The notes under the pieces are model-generated. The model saw nothing but the letters and a program-made list of their open reading frames with translations. It had not been told where the DNA came from and did not search any database. The translations under genes and the position numbers were made by a program. From Variovorax brevis (GTDB lineage: Bacteria; Pseudomonadota; Gammaproteobacteria; Burkholderiales; Burkholderiaceae_C), in NCBI RefSeq assembly GCF_030317105.1, contig NZ_JASZYG010000015.1, forward strand, positions 62,001 through 126,000: 64,000 nt of DNA, written 5' to 3'. Below are positions 1-9,236 of this stretch, in pieces (position 1 is the first letter of the stretch; each line of letters starts with the position of its first letter).

Positions 1-38
1 GCGCCAAGAAGTTGAATCATGAGCTTCATATTCTTTGG

Positions 39-971
39 CTACGCCTTGCGCAGTCCCAGGAGCATCACCACACCAACCACCGCAAGAGCACCCAGCACCT
101 GCTGCGAGTTGACTTGTTGTCCCAGGATCCATGCGGCCAGCATCATCGCCATCACGGGCTCGATGCTCATGATCGGCGAATTGCCCGCGACTCCCAACTT
201 CGGAAGTACGGTAAATAGCATCGTGATCGCACTGCCATAGAGCACCGTCAAGCCGGCAAGACCCCACCAGCCCGAAGTCGAGCCCGGCCACGTGGCCTCG
301 CCACCGATCCCGATCGCGGAGAGCGCCACCGCACTGACGACGAGCAAGGTGGACGCACTGCGAAAGCGGCCGTCCAGTTCGAAGACCTCGTGTTGCGTCA
401 AGGTCAGCGCCATCGCATACAGCGCCGCGGCCACCAGCGCCAGCAGCACGCCCAATTTCTGCCGGGCCCATGCATCAGACGCACCGAGCGCGGCCGTACC
501 GGCTGGCACGTCCAGGGCCAGTGCCAGGCCGATCAGGACCACAGGCATCGCCAACAAGATCTTGCGGCCCGGCCGCTGGCGATACAGGAGCCAGCACGCC
601 AGGCCGATCCACAATGGGTAGGTGTTGAAGGTCAGCACCGCCAGTCCCACCGACAACAGTTGCACCGCCGAGTACAGGCAAATGCCCTGCAGGCCCAGCA
701 TCAGTCCAATCACGCCGAGCATCAGGCCTTGCCGCCCGCTCGGCGTGGCGCGCACATGCCTGGATCGGCAAAGCATGAGCAGCACGCAAGCGGTGACCGC
801 ACTGCGCACGGCAAGCGCCGTGTAGACGCTCGTGCCGCTGTCGAACGCCATCCGCGCGGCGACAACGCTTCCGGCCAGCATGGCCGCCAGCAGCAGCAAC
901 GTGATGAAGGAGCGAGGCGCCAGTGCGAGTGTCTTGACGGACGGCGCTTCGCACGAAGCCTTCGCCGCCAT
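39..971 (-). CDS. EamA/DMT-family transporter
   Basis: Polytopic inner-membrane protein of about 310 residues with roughly ten hydrophobic segments arranged as two EamA repeats, the usual drug/metabolite transporter layout. Family members export amino acids, metabolites or drugs; the substrate cannot be read from the sequence. The open frame extends upstream to a TTG at 1025 that overlaps the end of the small gene at 1000-1227. I prefer the ATG at 971 because it begins just before the first hydrophobic stretch, though neither start has a convincing ribosome binding site. It is the last of four minus-strand genes (response regulator, kinase, small membrane protein, transporter) and may be co-transcribed with them. 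Confidence 0.85.
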   Translation of the reverse strand: MAAKASCEAPSVKTLALAPRSFITLLLLAAMLAGSVVAARMAFDSGTSVYTALAVRSAVTACVLLMLCRSRHVRATPSGRQGLMLGVIGLMLGLQGICLYSAVQLLSVGLAVLTFNTYPLWIGLACWLLYRQRPGRKILLAMPVVLIGLALALDVPAGTAALGASDAWARQKLGVLLALVAAALYAMALTLTQHEVFELDGRFRSASTLLVVSAVALSAIGIGGEATWPGSTSGWWGLAGLTVLYGSAITMLFTVLPKLGVAGNSPIMSIEPVMAMMLAAWILGQQVNSQQVLGALAVVGVVMLLGLRKA

Positions 972-999
972 GCGGCCGGAGCTCACTGCAGGCCGCGCA

Positions 1000-1227
1000 T
1001 TACCCGAGCCGCAAGGCAAGGGCAATTGAAGCGATTTGAACGTTGTCCATCGTCAGCGCCGCTGGCTGCCCATTGGAAGGATGGCCACCGTCGGCCACCA
1101 AAGCGGCAAGCACACCGGCCACACACAGCAACCACAGTCCGATCAGGACGATTGCCCAGGCATGTCGCGAGGCAGATCGATCTCCTGACAGACTGCCCAT
1201 GGAAAACGTCGAATGCGAGGAATGCAT
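1000..1227 (-). CDS. small single-pass membrane protein (75 aa)
   Basis: A 75-residue protein with one strong hydrophobic segment (about residues 21-43, HAWAIVLIGLWLLCVAGVLA) and a short soluble tail. The ATG at 1227 is preceded by GGAGG at a 5-nt gap, a near-ideal ribosome binding site, which argues for a real gene and fixes the start. The frame stays open upstream to 1299, but that extension lacks a comparable signal. No family was recognised. It lies between the sensor kinase and the EamA transporter on the same strand, so it could belong to that transcription unit. Confidence 0.55.
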   Translation of the reverse strand: MHSSHSTFSMGSLSGDRSASRHAWAIVLIGLWLLCVAGVLAALVADGGHPSNGQPAALTMDNVQIASIALALRLG

Positions 1228-1353
1228 GGTGCCCTCCGGGATTGAGACACGACTGGACTCGTGCCTCGAAATCGTAGGGACCGACACGGCGCAGGTCATA
1301 CCGCGATCAGGGTATTTGACGGACGAAATCGTGGGCTTGCCCGCAAGGGCTCG

Positions 1354-3189
1354 CTACCGGCCCGTCGAAGGCTCGGCGTGCGTGATCGAGGTCGGCAGGC
1401 TCAGCGAAACCCGGGTCCCGCCATCGACACCCGGTCCGACGCTCAGCGTTCCCCCGAGCCGGTCGGCGCGCTTGCGCATCCCGACAAGACCGCGGCCGCG
1501 CCCGCTTCCGTTGGGCACGTTCGCATCGAGGCCCGCCCCGTTGTCAGCAACCTCAACGAGCACCTGGCGGCCGATTGGGGCCGCCGAGATCGTGATCGCA
1601 CTGGCGCTGGCATGGCGCACCGCGTTGTTGAGCGCTTCCTGCACGACGCGCAAGACGGCCAGCGCGCCTTGCGGCGTCAATCCGTCGATGGGCGGAAGCG
1701 GCTCGACTTTCCAATGAAGCTGGATTTGCAGGGCGTCCATTCGCGGTGTCAGGCGAGCGCGAAGGTTGCCCAGCAGCACCAGCAGGTCATTGCCGGCCAC
1801 GTCCAGCGAATCGACGATGGAGCGAAGGTCCTGCAAGGCATCTTCGATGTTGTGGACGAGCACCTGGCGATCGCCATCGCGCCTTTGCGCCAGGCGCAGC
1901 GCGGTGGTCAATTGAGCGCCCAGCCCATCGTGCATGTCGATGAGAAGGCGTTCGCGCTCCTCGCCGATGGCCGCTTGCTTCTCCCTGGCCGCGTGCTCGC
2001 GGTCTTGAACGAATCGCTCCACGAAAAAGAAGAGCAGCACGCAGAACATCGGCAACGAATCGCTGGGTGTCAGCATGAAGGGATCCCTGGGCAGAATGCC
2101 CGCGACCAATCCAAGGAACTGGACAAAACCCAGGAACCAGATCAGTTCGGCACCGGCCAGCGCAAACGCGCGCCAGCTTCGTTCCTTCAATGCCCATCGC
2201 CAAAGCATCGCGGTCGCCACCAGGCGCAGCACCACGAACGGCAGCGATATGACACTCAGGGCGACGATGTACCCGGGAACGAGCGCGACCATCAGGAGAC
2301 CCGCAAGCGTCAGCAAGGCCGTCGCGCGGAGCACGCGTGGAAACCAGCGCCATGTGCTGCGGCTGACACGCCAGAGCAGGTCCAGCAGCGCCCAGGTGAA
2401 GCTATTGATCAGGAAGGAGAGCAAGAGCAGATAACCGCTTTCAGTCAACGGCATTTCGGGAAAGAGGTAGACGACCAGCAGCGCCGTCCATAGCGATGTG
2501 ACGAGCACGAATCGCCAGTTCTCGAATCGCCTTTGACGCCAGGAAATGATGAACGCAAAGACGAGGGTCGCCAGCATCAACGTCAAGAGCGCTTGCGGTA
2601 TCACCCGCTGCGGTATCTCGCGAACGAGCCAAGCGTTGTGCAACTCCGCGTAAGGCCCCATGCGAATCACCGACAGCCGCCCGCCCGCGACGGGATTTCC
2701 CTGCACGCGCACGAGCAGCTCGTTCTCGCCCGTGCGAAACAGCCCCAGTGGCAGCGGCATGAGGTGCGACTGGTTGGTCATCTGGCTGCCGATAGGGCCG
2801 CCCGGCTGGAGGAACCGGGCCTGCGGGTTGAGGACCGAGCCGTTGAAGATGAACTGCCCGGTGACTGCCACCGTCGGGACAAACAGCGCGGTGGCCTGAG
2901 CAGGAAGCTCGTCGAGCACGAAGCGAATCCGATACCAGACGGTGCCGTCCAGCTTGGGATGCGAGCGATGCCAAACATCGGGAAGATTCGTTGGCTGCCA
3001 TCCGTCTGCAGGCGGTTCCCTGGCATCGCTGACAACGGAATCGGCACGGTCGAAGCGCAGGTCAGGCGTGCTCAAGCCAGAAACGGTTGCGCGGGCAAGT
3101 TGCACGGGCAGCACGCCGGCGACGAAGACGCCCCACGCGATCACGCAGGCACGCAACGCGCGCCAAGCCGCCGGGATTCCCATCGCCAT
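1354..3189 (-). CDS. sensor histidine kinase, 7TM-DISM type with HisKA_3/HATPase
   Basis: Inner-membrane sensor kinase of about 611 residues. A signal or first transmembrane segment (about residues 12-34) is followed by a periplasmic beta-rich 7TMR-DISM extracellular domain, then about seven hydrophobic segments (about 195-395), a short coiled linker, and a HisKA_3 dimerisation domain with the phospho-acceptor His in DMHDGLG (about residue 420). A GHKL ATPase follows with the N-box EALNNAVRHA and a G-box in GRGLVGMRKRADRLGG. This is the NarX/DesK class that partners LuxR-type response regulators, and the neighbouring gene at 3295-3981 is one. ATG 3189 is chosen over the TTG at 3210 because GGAGAG lies just before it. 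Confidence 0.92.
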   Translation of the reverse strand: MAMGIPAAWRALRACVIAWGVFVAGVLPVQLARATVSGLSTPDLRFDRADSVVSDAREPPADGWQPTNLPDVWHRSHPKLDGTVWYRIRFVLDELPAQATALFVPTVAVTGQFIFNGSVLNPQARFLQPGGPIGSQMTNQSHLMPLPLGLFRTGENELLVRVQGNPVAGGRLSVIRMGPYAELHNAWLVREIPQRVIPQALLTLMLATLVFAFIISWRQRRFENWRFVLVTSLWTALLVVYLFPEMPLTESGYLLLLSFLINSFTWALLDLLWRVSRSTWRWFPRVLRATALLTLAGLLMVALVPGYIVALSVISLPFVVLRLVATAMLWRWALKERSWRAFALAGAELIWFLGFVQFLGLVAGILPRDPFMLTPSDSLPMFCVLLFFFVERFVQDREHAAREKQAAIGEERERLLIDMHDGLGAQLTTALRLAQRRDGDRQVLVHNIEDALQDLRSIVDSLDVAGNDLLVLLGNLRARLTPRMDALQIQLHWKVEPLPPIDGLTPQGALAVLRVVQEALNNAVRHASASAITISAAPIGRQVLVEVADNGAGLDANVPNGSGRGRGLVGMRKRADRLGGTLSVGPGVDGGTRVSLSLPTSITHAEPSTGR

Positions 3190-3294
3190 GCCCCTCTCTC
3201 CAGAGTGCAATGCCGTCGAGGGTGCCAGTCCGTCCCGCGCTCGTCAACGGCCAGTCAATTTCAGCGCGGCCCGTTCACGCGCCGTGGTCGGCGG

Positions 3295-3981
3295 TTAACG
3301 CAATTGACCCGTGGCCCTGGCGCGATTCACGGCCTGCGTCCTGTTGTTCACCGCCAGCTTCTCGTAGATGTTCTTGACGTGCGTACTGACGGTGTGCCGC
3401 GACAACGACAGCAGGGCCGCCGCTTCAGGAACCGAGTGGCCATTGGCGATGCATGAAAGGATCTCGATCTCGCGCTTGGAGAGTGCTTCAAGGCCAGCGA
3501 TGGGCCGCATGCCCTTTCCAGGCTGAACGGGTGTCGATGGGAATGCTGGGACGAGTCGCTTGAGCAGGTGCCGTGCAATGGCGGCGGAAAGTGGGGACTC
3601 GCCGGCATGCACTTGCCGTATCGCCTTCTCGAAATCATGCTGCGAGCATTCCTTGAGCAGATAGCCCGTGGCACCCGCCTCCAGCGCCTGCATGAGATGG
3701 TCCTCGTCGCCAAACACGGTGATGACCAGCACCGCGACCTGCGGCGTCATGGCGAGCAGTTCACGGATGATTTCGGTGCCGCTTCCATCGGGCAACCCCA
3801 GGTCGATCACCGCCACGTCCGGAGCGTTGTCCTTCGCCATCCAGGCACGGGCAGTCGCCAGGCTGATCGCTGAACCCGCCAGGCTCAGCGCCTCGGTGGC
3901 AAGCACCATGTCGACGAATTCCGCAAGCAGGAATTCGTCGTCGTCGACAACCAGAACGGAGATGGGCCGGGTCTCTGTCAT
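3295..3981 (-). CDS. NarL/FixJ-family response regulator
   Basis: Response regulator of 228 residues. The receiver domain has the acidic pocket VVDDDE near the N-terminus, the phospho-acceptor Asp in DVAVIDLGLPDG (about residue 60), the conserved Thr region VLVITVFGD and Lys in YLLKE. The C-terminal LuxR-type helix-turn-helix reads LSKREIEILSCIANG through HTVSTHVKNIYEKL. It presumably accepts phosphate from the adjacent HisKA_3 kinase and binds DNA as a dimer. ATG 3981 gives a standard receiver N-terminus; the frame extends to a TTG at 4008. It is the promoter-proximal gene of the minus-strand group running down to 39. Confidence 0.93.
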   Translation of the reverse strand: MTETRPISVLVVDDDEFLLAEFVDMVLATEALSLAGSAISLATARAWMAKDNAPDVAVIDLGLPDGSGTEIIRELLAMTPQVAVLVITVFGDEDHLMQALEAGATGYLLKECSQHDFEKAIRQVHAGESPLSAAIARHLLKRLVPAFPSTPVQPGKGMRPIAGLEALSKREIEILSCIANGHSVPEAAALLSLSRHTVSTHVKNIYEKLAVNNRTQAVNRARATGQLR

Positions 3982-4427
3982 GCGCAGAAGAGAGGGAGGT
4001 AAGCGCAAAGTCTAGTGCTGCGCGCCCAGTTGTGCACGCGCAGCAACGAGGGTCTCTCGGTGGGCGAGGGAGTGATGCAGAACTGTGCTGGCGACATTTT
4101 GGCGATTCAGGCCGATGGCCGCTGCAAACGCGACCCAACGCCCTGGACGTCACCTCCCCGCTTGTCGCCCCACTGACGGCGGGCCCTTGCCTGAAAAACG
4201 GTTCGGACCGGTGAAGTTTCTCGAGAGTGCAAGATTCGCCAGGGGCACCGAACGACGCTAGCGCCTCTTTGAACCTCGGGGGTCGGTCTGGGGCTTCCGG
4301 TACCGCTGGCCCGGTGCGATGAGTACGTTCCCCCCAGTGCGGCGGATATCGGCCTCGGTCAAGATCCGGAAGTACGCTTGTCGCCTCGTTGCGCGCGGGT
4401 GTGGAGGCCCGAGTGTTTTCGTCGGAC
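3982..4427. other. intergenic region, no gene seen
   Basis: About 446 bases between the response regulator and the stop of the large cyclase gene. The short open frames here have no ribosome binding site, family signature or plausible composition. It should hold the promoter of the two-component unit, but I could not pick out confident -35/-10 hexamers or an operator. Confidence 0.5.
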
Positions 4428-7400
4428 CTATTGAAGCAGAGCCGCGCCCTCTCGAATCAGGACCGTGGCGCGGCCTTCAACGAACTTGCCGTGCAAGGGT
4501 ATGAGTAGCCGGCGCGCTTGGTCCACCTGTCCTTGGGCGTGAAGGACCCGCGACAAGCCGATCGCATTGCCTAACTCAAGGTATAGGGCGCCTTGCCGCC
4601 GGGCGACGCCGATGCCTTCCTGATAGCACTGCCCGGCCGCCTGCCATTGCAGTTCGGTGCCTGCGGCGAGCAACTGCCCCCTGGTTCGCAGCAGCTCGGA
4701 ATGCCACCAGGCCTCCCCGCGGTCGGCCACCTCGCCGAGCCCTTCGTCGACGACCTCCAAGCCGGCCGCCGTGTCGCCGGCCGCCAAGCAGGCTTGCGCA
4801 AGCAGGCCCAAGGTGGTCGGATGCGACACCCGAGTCCCGATGGTTTGATGCAGTGCCAGGCCCTGCCGGATTTCCTGGATACCGGCCTCTGCCGCCTGTC
4901 CCTGCTGCGCAATCGCCCAGCCCCGCAGAATGTTTCCCCAGGCGAGCCAGTGCGGAAAGCCCTGCTCGGCGGAAAGCGCAATGCATGCGTCGGCCTGGCG
5001 CTGGACCTCGATCGGCTCGCCCCGGCGCAGGTGGGCCATGGCACGGCCCATGAGCGCGTAGGCGATGTTGAATGGAGTGCCTAGCCGCATCGCCAATGCA
5101 TGGGCATCCGCGCTGCGCTGCAGTCCCCGGTCCAGGAAGCCGGCATACGACAGGAGCCACCCAAGGTAGATCAAGCTCGAGACCGCAGGGTCCATGCCGT
5201 AGGCAGCGGAGTGCGCGCCATGAATGCTGGGATCGTAGACGAGCACGGCTCGCTCCAACTCCTCCGTGGCGCGCGCGAAGTCGCCGCGATGGCAGGCGAC
5301 GATTCCCTGGGTATGGTGCCCTTCAACAATCTGCGACGAGTCCGCCGTCTCGCGGGCGAGTGCCGTCAATTTGTCGGCCAAGGCCTGTGTGCGCTCCATC
5401 TCGCCGGTCACCAGGTGGAAGCCGTACAGACCGCGCAGGACCGGGAAGAGCGCTGGTCCGTTGCCGAACTGCGCGCAAAGTGCCTCGGCCCGGCCGAATG
5501 CCATGCCGACTTCTGGTGCCGCAAAGCCACGGATCTCCAGCAGTGCAGCACCCAGCAGGGTTTGCAGGGGCAACTCCTGCTGCGCGCGCTCGGGCGTTTG
5601 CGGCTCCAAGTCGAGCAAGGACAGCGCGTGCTGCAGGTGGTGGATGGCTTCGCGATGTGCGGCTCGTGACAACGCATAGCCGCCCGCGCGCTGCCAATAC
5701 GCGATCGCCTCGTGGATTTGGCCGCCTTCGGTGTAGTGGTGGGCCAGCACTTCTGGTTGCGTGGCGCAGACTTCGGGGAATTGCTGCTCGAGGACCCACG
5801 CGACGTTTTGGTGGCGCTGCCGACGGGCACTTTTCAGTTGCGACTGATAGGCCGACTCTTGCACCAGCGCATGCTTGAAGGAATAGAAGACCCCCGTCCC
5901 GTCGTCGCGCCGGTCAATCAGGCCGGCGCCGACCAATTGCCACAGGCTGTCGTCAAGCGCCGAGTCGCTCATCCGCGTGACTGCGCGGATGAGCAGGTGC
6001 GAGAAGTCTCTGCCCAACGTGGCCGCGATCTGTGCCAGTTCGCGCACTGGAGCCAGCCGATCCAGCCGTGCCATGAGCGAATCCTGGAGGGTGTCGGGGA
6101 TGGACAGCGGGCCCGGCAGCCCGACGAGGGCGAAGCCCTCGTCCGACTCGACGAGCATGTCCGAGCCGATCACCATCTTGGCAAGTTCTTCCATGAAGAG
6201 CGGCACCCCGTCAGTCTTCAGGACGAGTTCGCGCATGACCTCCTCGGGCAGCCGCCTGCCGCCGGTGAGCTCGGCCACCATCGCTTCCACATGGGCGCGC
6301 TCGAGGCGGCCCAGTGCAAGGCAGGTGACGGTCTGCGCGTCTTGCCATGGAGGGGAGAAGTCGGGGCGAAATGTCGTCAGCGCCAATATGCGTGCGCGCG
6401 GCAGGCGATCCAGCAATTGCGTGAAGAGTTCGAGGGTTGACGGGTCCGCCCAGTGCAGGTCCTGCCAGATGTTGCAAAGGCCAGCCGTCACGGACTCCGC
6501 CTCAATCCACCGCAAGAGCGATTCGCTGGTCTTCTCGCGCTGCTTCTGGCCACTGAGCGCCGTCAATGCATCGGACGGGGCGGGCACGGAAAGAAACCTG
6601 GCCAGCAGGGCCAGAGTCTCCGGATCGTGGAGTCGGTGCTTCGCCAGCGCGTTCCCGAGCTTGACGAGCTTCTCGGCGGGCGTGTCCGTGGAGGCAAATT
6701 GAAGCAGCCGCTGCAGCCCCCCGATCACGGGGAACAGGGCGCTGTTGCGGTGGTAGGGCGAGCAGCCGAACTCGATACAGGTCGCGCCCGCCAGCAAGGC
6801 CTCGTCCCGGGCCTCGCGCGCCAGGCGCGACTTGCCGATACCGGCCTCGCCGGCAATGAGCACCGCATGCCCTGCGCCCTCCAACACGCGGCGCCACGCC
6901 GCTCGCAATGTCGCGCTCTCGTGCTCGCGCCCGACGAGGGGCGTCAGCCGCGTACGGGCGGCCGCCTCAAAGCGGCTACGGGCACCGCTGTGTGCCAGGA
7001 GGCGGTGCAGGCGCACCGGTGCGGCCAGGCCTTTGAGATCGTGCGGGCCCAGGTCCTGTCCGTCGAACAGGCCCGAGATCAGGCGATAAGTCGTGGCACT
7101 CACGATCACGGTGTCCGGGGCCGCCGTGCCCTGGACCCTTGCCGCAATGTTGGGGGTATCGCCCAGCGCCAGCAAGTCCCGCCTTCCGCCTGCACCCATT
7201 TCGCCGATCACGACCAGGCCGGTGTGGATGCCGATGCGAGCGTGGATCGGTTGGTGACTCTTCGCGCTCAGTGCCTGCAAAGCCTCGATCATCTGCAGTC
7301 CCGCCTCGGCAGCCCGCTGCGCGTCGTCCTCGTGCGCGCGGGGAAACCCAAAGTAGACCAGCAGGCCATCGCCCAGGTACTGGGCGACGTTCCCCTCGTA

Positions 7401-7751
7401 GCGTTCGATGACCTCCACGCAGGTGCGCTGGTAGGCGCGCACGACCTCGCGCAGGTCCTCTGGGTCCAGCCGCTGGGACAACGCCGTCGATCCGACGAGA
7501 TCGCAGAACATGACGGTCAACTGCCGACGCTCGCCGTCGTCGCCTCCAAGGGCGACACCCTCCCCGGTACGCCAGACCAGGACGCGTCCGTTCTCATCCT
7601 CGGCAAGGCGCTTGGCGTCGATGAGTTCGGTCTTCAGATCGTCCACGAAGCCATCGTCGATCTCGAACTCGCGCTTCAGCGCCGCATAGGAAACCCTGCC
7701 GTCCCTGCGCAGCCATTCGATCGTGCGTTCGACGACTTCCGAGAACGGCAT
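4428..7751 (-). CDS. class III nucleotide cyclase / AAA-type ATPase / TPR fusion
   Basis: A giant soluble signalling protein of 1107 residues. Residues 1-65 form a small helical N-terminal domain often found in this architecture. Residues 75-255 are a class III adenylate/guanylate cyclase domain with both metal-binding aspartates (D84 in FCDLVGST, D128 in LGDGL) and the transition-state Asn/Arg pair (N201, R205), so it looks catalytically competent. A STAND/AAA_16 NTPase follows with Walker A GEAGIGKS at 301-308 and an Asp-rich Walker B region. The C-terminal third consists of degenerate TPR-like helices. The start lies 22 nt after the stop of the haloperoxidase-like lipoprotein gene, so the two are very likely co-transcribed. 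A similarly arranged pair lies at 58745-63149. Whether the product is cAMP or cGMP, and what the NTPase-TPR part senses, is unknown. Confidence 0.9.
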   Translation of the reverse strand: MPFSEVVERTIEWLRRDGRVSYAALKREFEIDDGFVDDLKTELIDAKRLAEDENGRVLVWRTGEGVALGGDDGERRQLTVMFCDLVGSTALSQRLDPEDLREVVRAYQRTCVEVIERYEGNVAQYLGDGLLVYFGFPRAHEDDAQRAAEAGLQMIEALQALSAKSHQPIHARIGIHTGLVVIGEMGAGGRRDLLALGDTPNIAARVQGTAAPDTVIVSATTYRLISGLFDGQDLGPHDLKGLAAPVRLHRLLAHSGARSRFEAAARTRLTPLVGREHESATLRAAWRRVLEGAGHAVLIAGEAGIGKSRLAREARDEALLAGATCIEFGCSPYHRNSALFPVIGGLQRLLQFASTDTPAEKLVKLGNALAKHRLHDPETLALLARFLSVPAPSDALTALSGQKQREKTSESLLRWIEAESVTAGLCNIWQDLHWADPSTLELFTQLLDRLPRARILALTTFRPDFSPPWQDAQTVTCLALGRLERAHVEAMVAELTGGRRLPEEVMRELVLKTDGVPLFMEELAKMVIGSDMLVESDEGFALVGLPGPLSIPDTLQDSLMARLDRLAPVRELAQIAATLGRDFSHLLIRAVTRMSDSALDDSLWQLVGAGLIDRRDDGTGVFYSFKHALVQESAYQSQLKSARRQRHQNVAWVLEQQFPEVCATQPEVLAHHYTEGGQIHEAIAYWQRAGGYALSRAAHREAIHHLQHALSLLDLEPQTPERAQQELPLQTLLGAALLEIRGFAAPEVGMAFGRAEALCAQFGNGPALFPVLRGLYGFHLVTGEMERTQALADKLTALARETADSSQIVEGHHTQGIVACHRGDFARATEELERAVLVYDPSIHGAHSAAYGMDPAVSSLIYLGWLLSYAGFLDRGLQRSADAHALAMRLGTPFNIAYALMGRAMAHLRRGEPIEVQRQADACIALSAEQGFPHWLAWGNILRGWAIAQQGQAAEAGIQEIRQGLALHQTIGTRVSHPTTLGLLAQACLAAGDTAAGLEVVDEGLGEVADRGEAWWHSELLRTRGQLLAAGTELQWQAAGQCYQEGIGVARRQGALYLELGNAIGLSRVLHAQGQVDQARRLLIPLHGKFVEGRATVLIREGAALLQ

Positions 7752-7773
7752 CCTTCGTTACCGGACGTAGTCG

Positions 7774-9093
7774 CTAGTTCTTCTGGAAGTGACGGCCGTT
7801 CACCCATTGCGCGACCTTCTCGCCCAGTTCTTCCCCCCGCACGAGCGAGTTCCGAAAGTGCATGCCGCCATAGATGCGCGCGCCTCGCACTTCCTCGACG
7901 AAAGCCTGTGTCGTCGTGAAGTGGTGTGTGCTGCCCGTGACCGTGCTGTCGAACTTGAACTTGATGGCGTCCGTGCCATAAAACGCCCGCAGCATGGCCG
8001 CGACGGAGGCCGAAGCGCAGGCATGCGCGGCCGGGTACTCGGGATGGTTGGGGGTCGGCACCACCGGTGTCCAGGCCGGGTCCGCCGTCGTCAGCGGATT
8101 ACCGTCGGTTTCGGCCAGGGTGATGGCGCTCGTCGGCCGCCAGAACTCGTAAACGTACTTGGCTTCAAAGCATGCCATCGTGGCATCGGCCTGCGCAACG
8201 AAGAGCATCGCCATCAAGCGGGCATGATCGGCAAGGCTGCGATCGGTGGTCGCAAATCGCCGCAGGTTGCGCGGCCAGAAGCGAAACGGCGGCTCCGTGT
8301 GAAACTGCCCGATCTCCAGCTGTGCCGCCGTACGCACACTGCTGACCGTGCCGCCCAGTGCGCGTGTTTCGTCCAGGTCGGTGGCGTATGCGGCGCTGTC
8401 GAGCGCGGGCGGCGCCGGCGGACGAAACTGCGACACGCTCGTCAGCGTGAACGGCTTCATGGCAGGAAGGAACCGGTTGACGGGGTTCTGCCCCCTGAAT
8501 CGGCCCGGCGCCGTGCCGGGCACATAGGGCGTGAGCACCACGGAGCGCCCGTCGTCGGCGCGGGCGGCCAGCACGACCGCGGCCACTTCCGCGCCGGTGG
8601 CGAGCCCACGCGCCTTTGCGTCGTCTTCGGCAATCGCGGCGATGTAGGTGTCGTAGGCCCCTTGGTATTGGCTCGAGCGCGCCGGATACAGTCCCTTGAG
8701 CACCCCTAGCGCCGCAGCGGCCACGGCAGCAGGCTGAGAGCTTTCGCCGACCCGCGCACTCGAGGCGCTGGCGGCGTAGAAGGGCTTGTAGCTGCCGGAA
8801 ATGACCATCAGCGCGTCGTAGATGGCAAGGTGGACGCTCGCCAGGTCGACCGAGTCGATGGGCCGTTGCTCGGCCGCAGTCCCGGTCGCAGACGCCGGCA
8901 CGTTGATGGTATTGATCGCGATTTCGCTCCAGGTCGACACCGCATTGGGGCCGTGCTCGACGATCACGACGTCACTGGAGTTGGCCGGCGCCGTCGCGCC
9001 TCCCTTGTCCCCGCCTCCTCCGCAGCCCGCCGCTGCGAGCGCAATCGAAAGCCATGCCGCGCAGGACGCGCGCTTGAAAGCGATAGGGGTCAT
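7774..9093 (-). CDS. vanadium-haloperoxidase/PAP2-like lipoprotein (copy 1)
   Basis: A 439-residue envelope protein with a lipoprotein signal ending in LAAAGC, then a Gly-rich spacer. The body matches bacterial vanadium-dependent haloperoxidases/PAP2 phosphatases: FWRPTSAI, PNHPEYPAAHA in place of the usual PSGHA loop, and the distal catalytic-His motif YGGMHFR. The usual Gly before the first His is Ala, so vanadate or phosphate chemistry is likely but not certain. Start ATG 9093 is fixed by AGGAG seven bases upstream; an upstream TTG at 9114 is less likely. It shares long identical motifs with the protein at 61842-63149, and each is followed by a cyclase-ATPase-TPR gene. The divergent neighbour at 9237 is a CadC-like regulator. 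Confidence 0.85.
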   Translation of the reverse strand: MTPIAFKRASCAAWLSIALAAAGCGGGGDKGGATAPANSSDVVIVEHGPNAVSTWSEIAINTINVPASATGTAAEQRPIDSVDLASVHLAIYDALMVISGSYKPFYAASASSARVGESSQPAAVAAAALGVLKGLYPARSSQYQGAYDTYIAAIAEDDAKARGLATGAEVAAVVLAARADDGRSVVLTPYVPGTAPGRFRGQNPVNRFLPAMKPFTLTSVSQFRPPAPPALDSAAYATDLDETRALGGTVSSVRTAAQLEIGQFHTEPPFRFWPRNLRRFATTDRSLADHARLMAMLFVAQADATMACFEAKYVYEFWRPTSAITLAETDGNPLTTADPAWTPVVPTPNHPEYPAAHACASASVAAMLRAFYGTDAIKFKFDSTVTGSTHHFTTTQAFVEEVRGARIYGGMHFRNSLVRGEELGEKVAQWVNGRHFQKN

Positions 9094-9236
9094 CTGGCAT
9101 CTCCTGTTTGGCAAGTGGCGGCTGCCGGGTCTGAGGTTGCCTTTGCCACATGAGGGCGAAGGCGCGGAAAATGCGACCCGTTGGCTGCGTCAGCAACGTA
9201 CTCCCTGAAACGCAAGAAGCCTGAAGGTTTGGCCGA

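Noticed and set aside
1270..1325. Possible seventh copy of the shared promoter element upstream of the 75-aa membrane protein (CCTACGAT -10)
   Set aside because: The -10 and a partial GAC box are present, but the second and third boxes are absent at the required 11-nt spacing.
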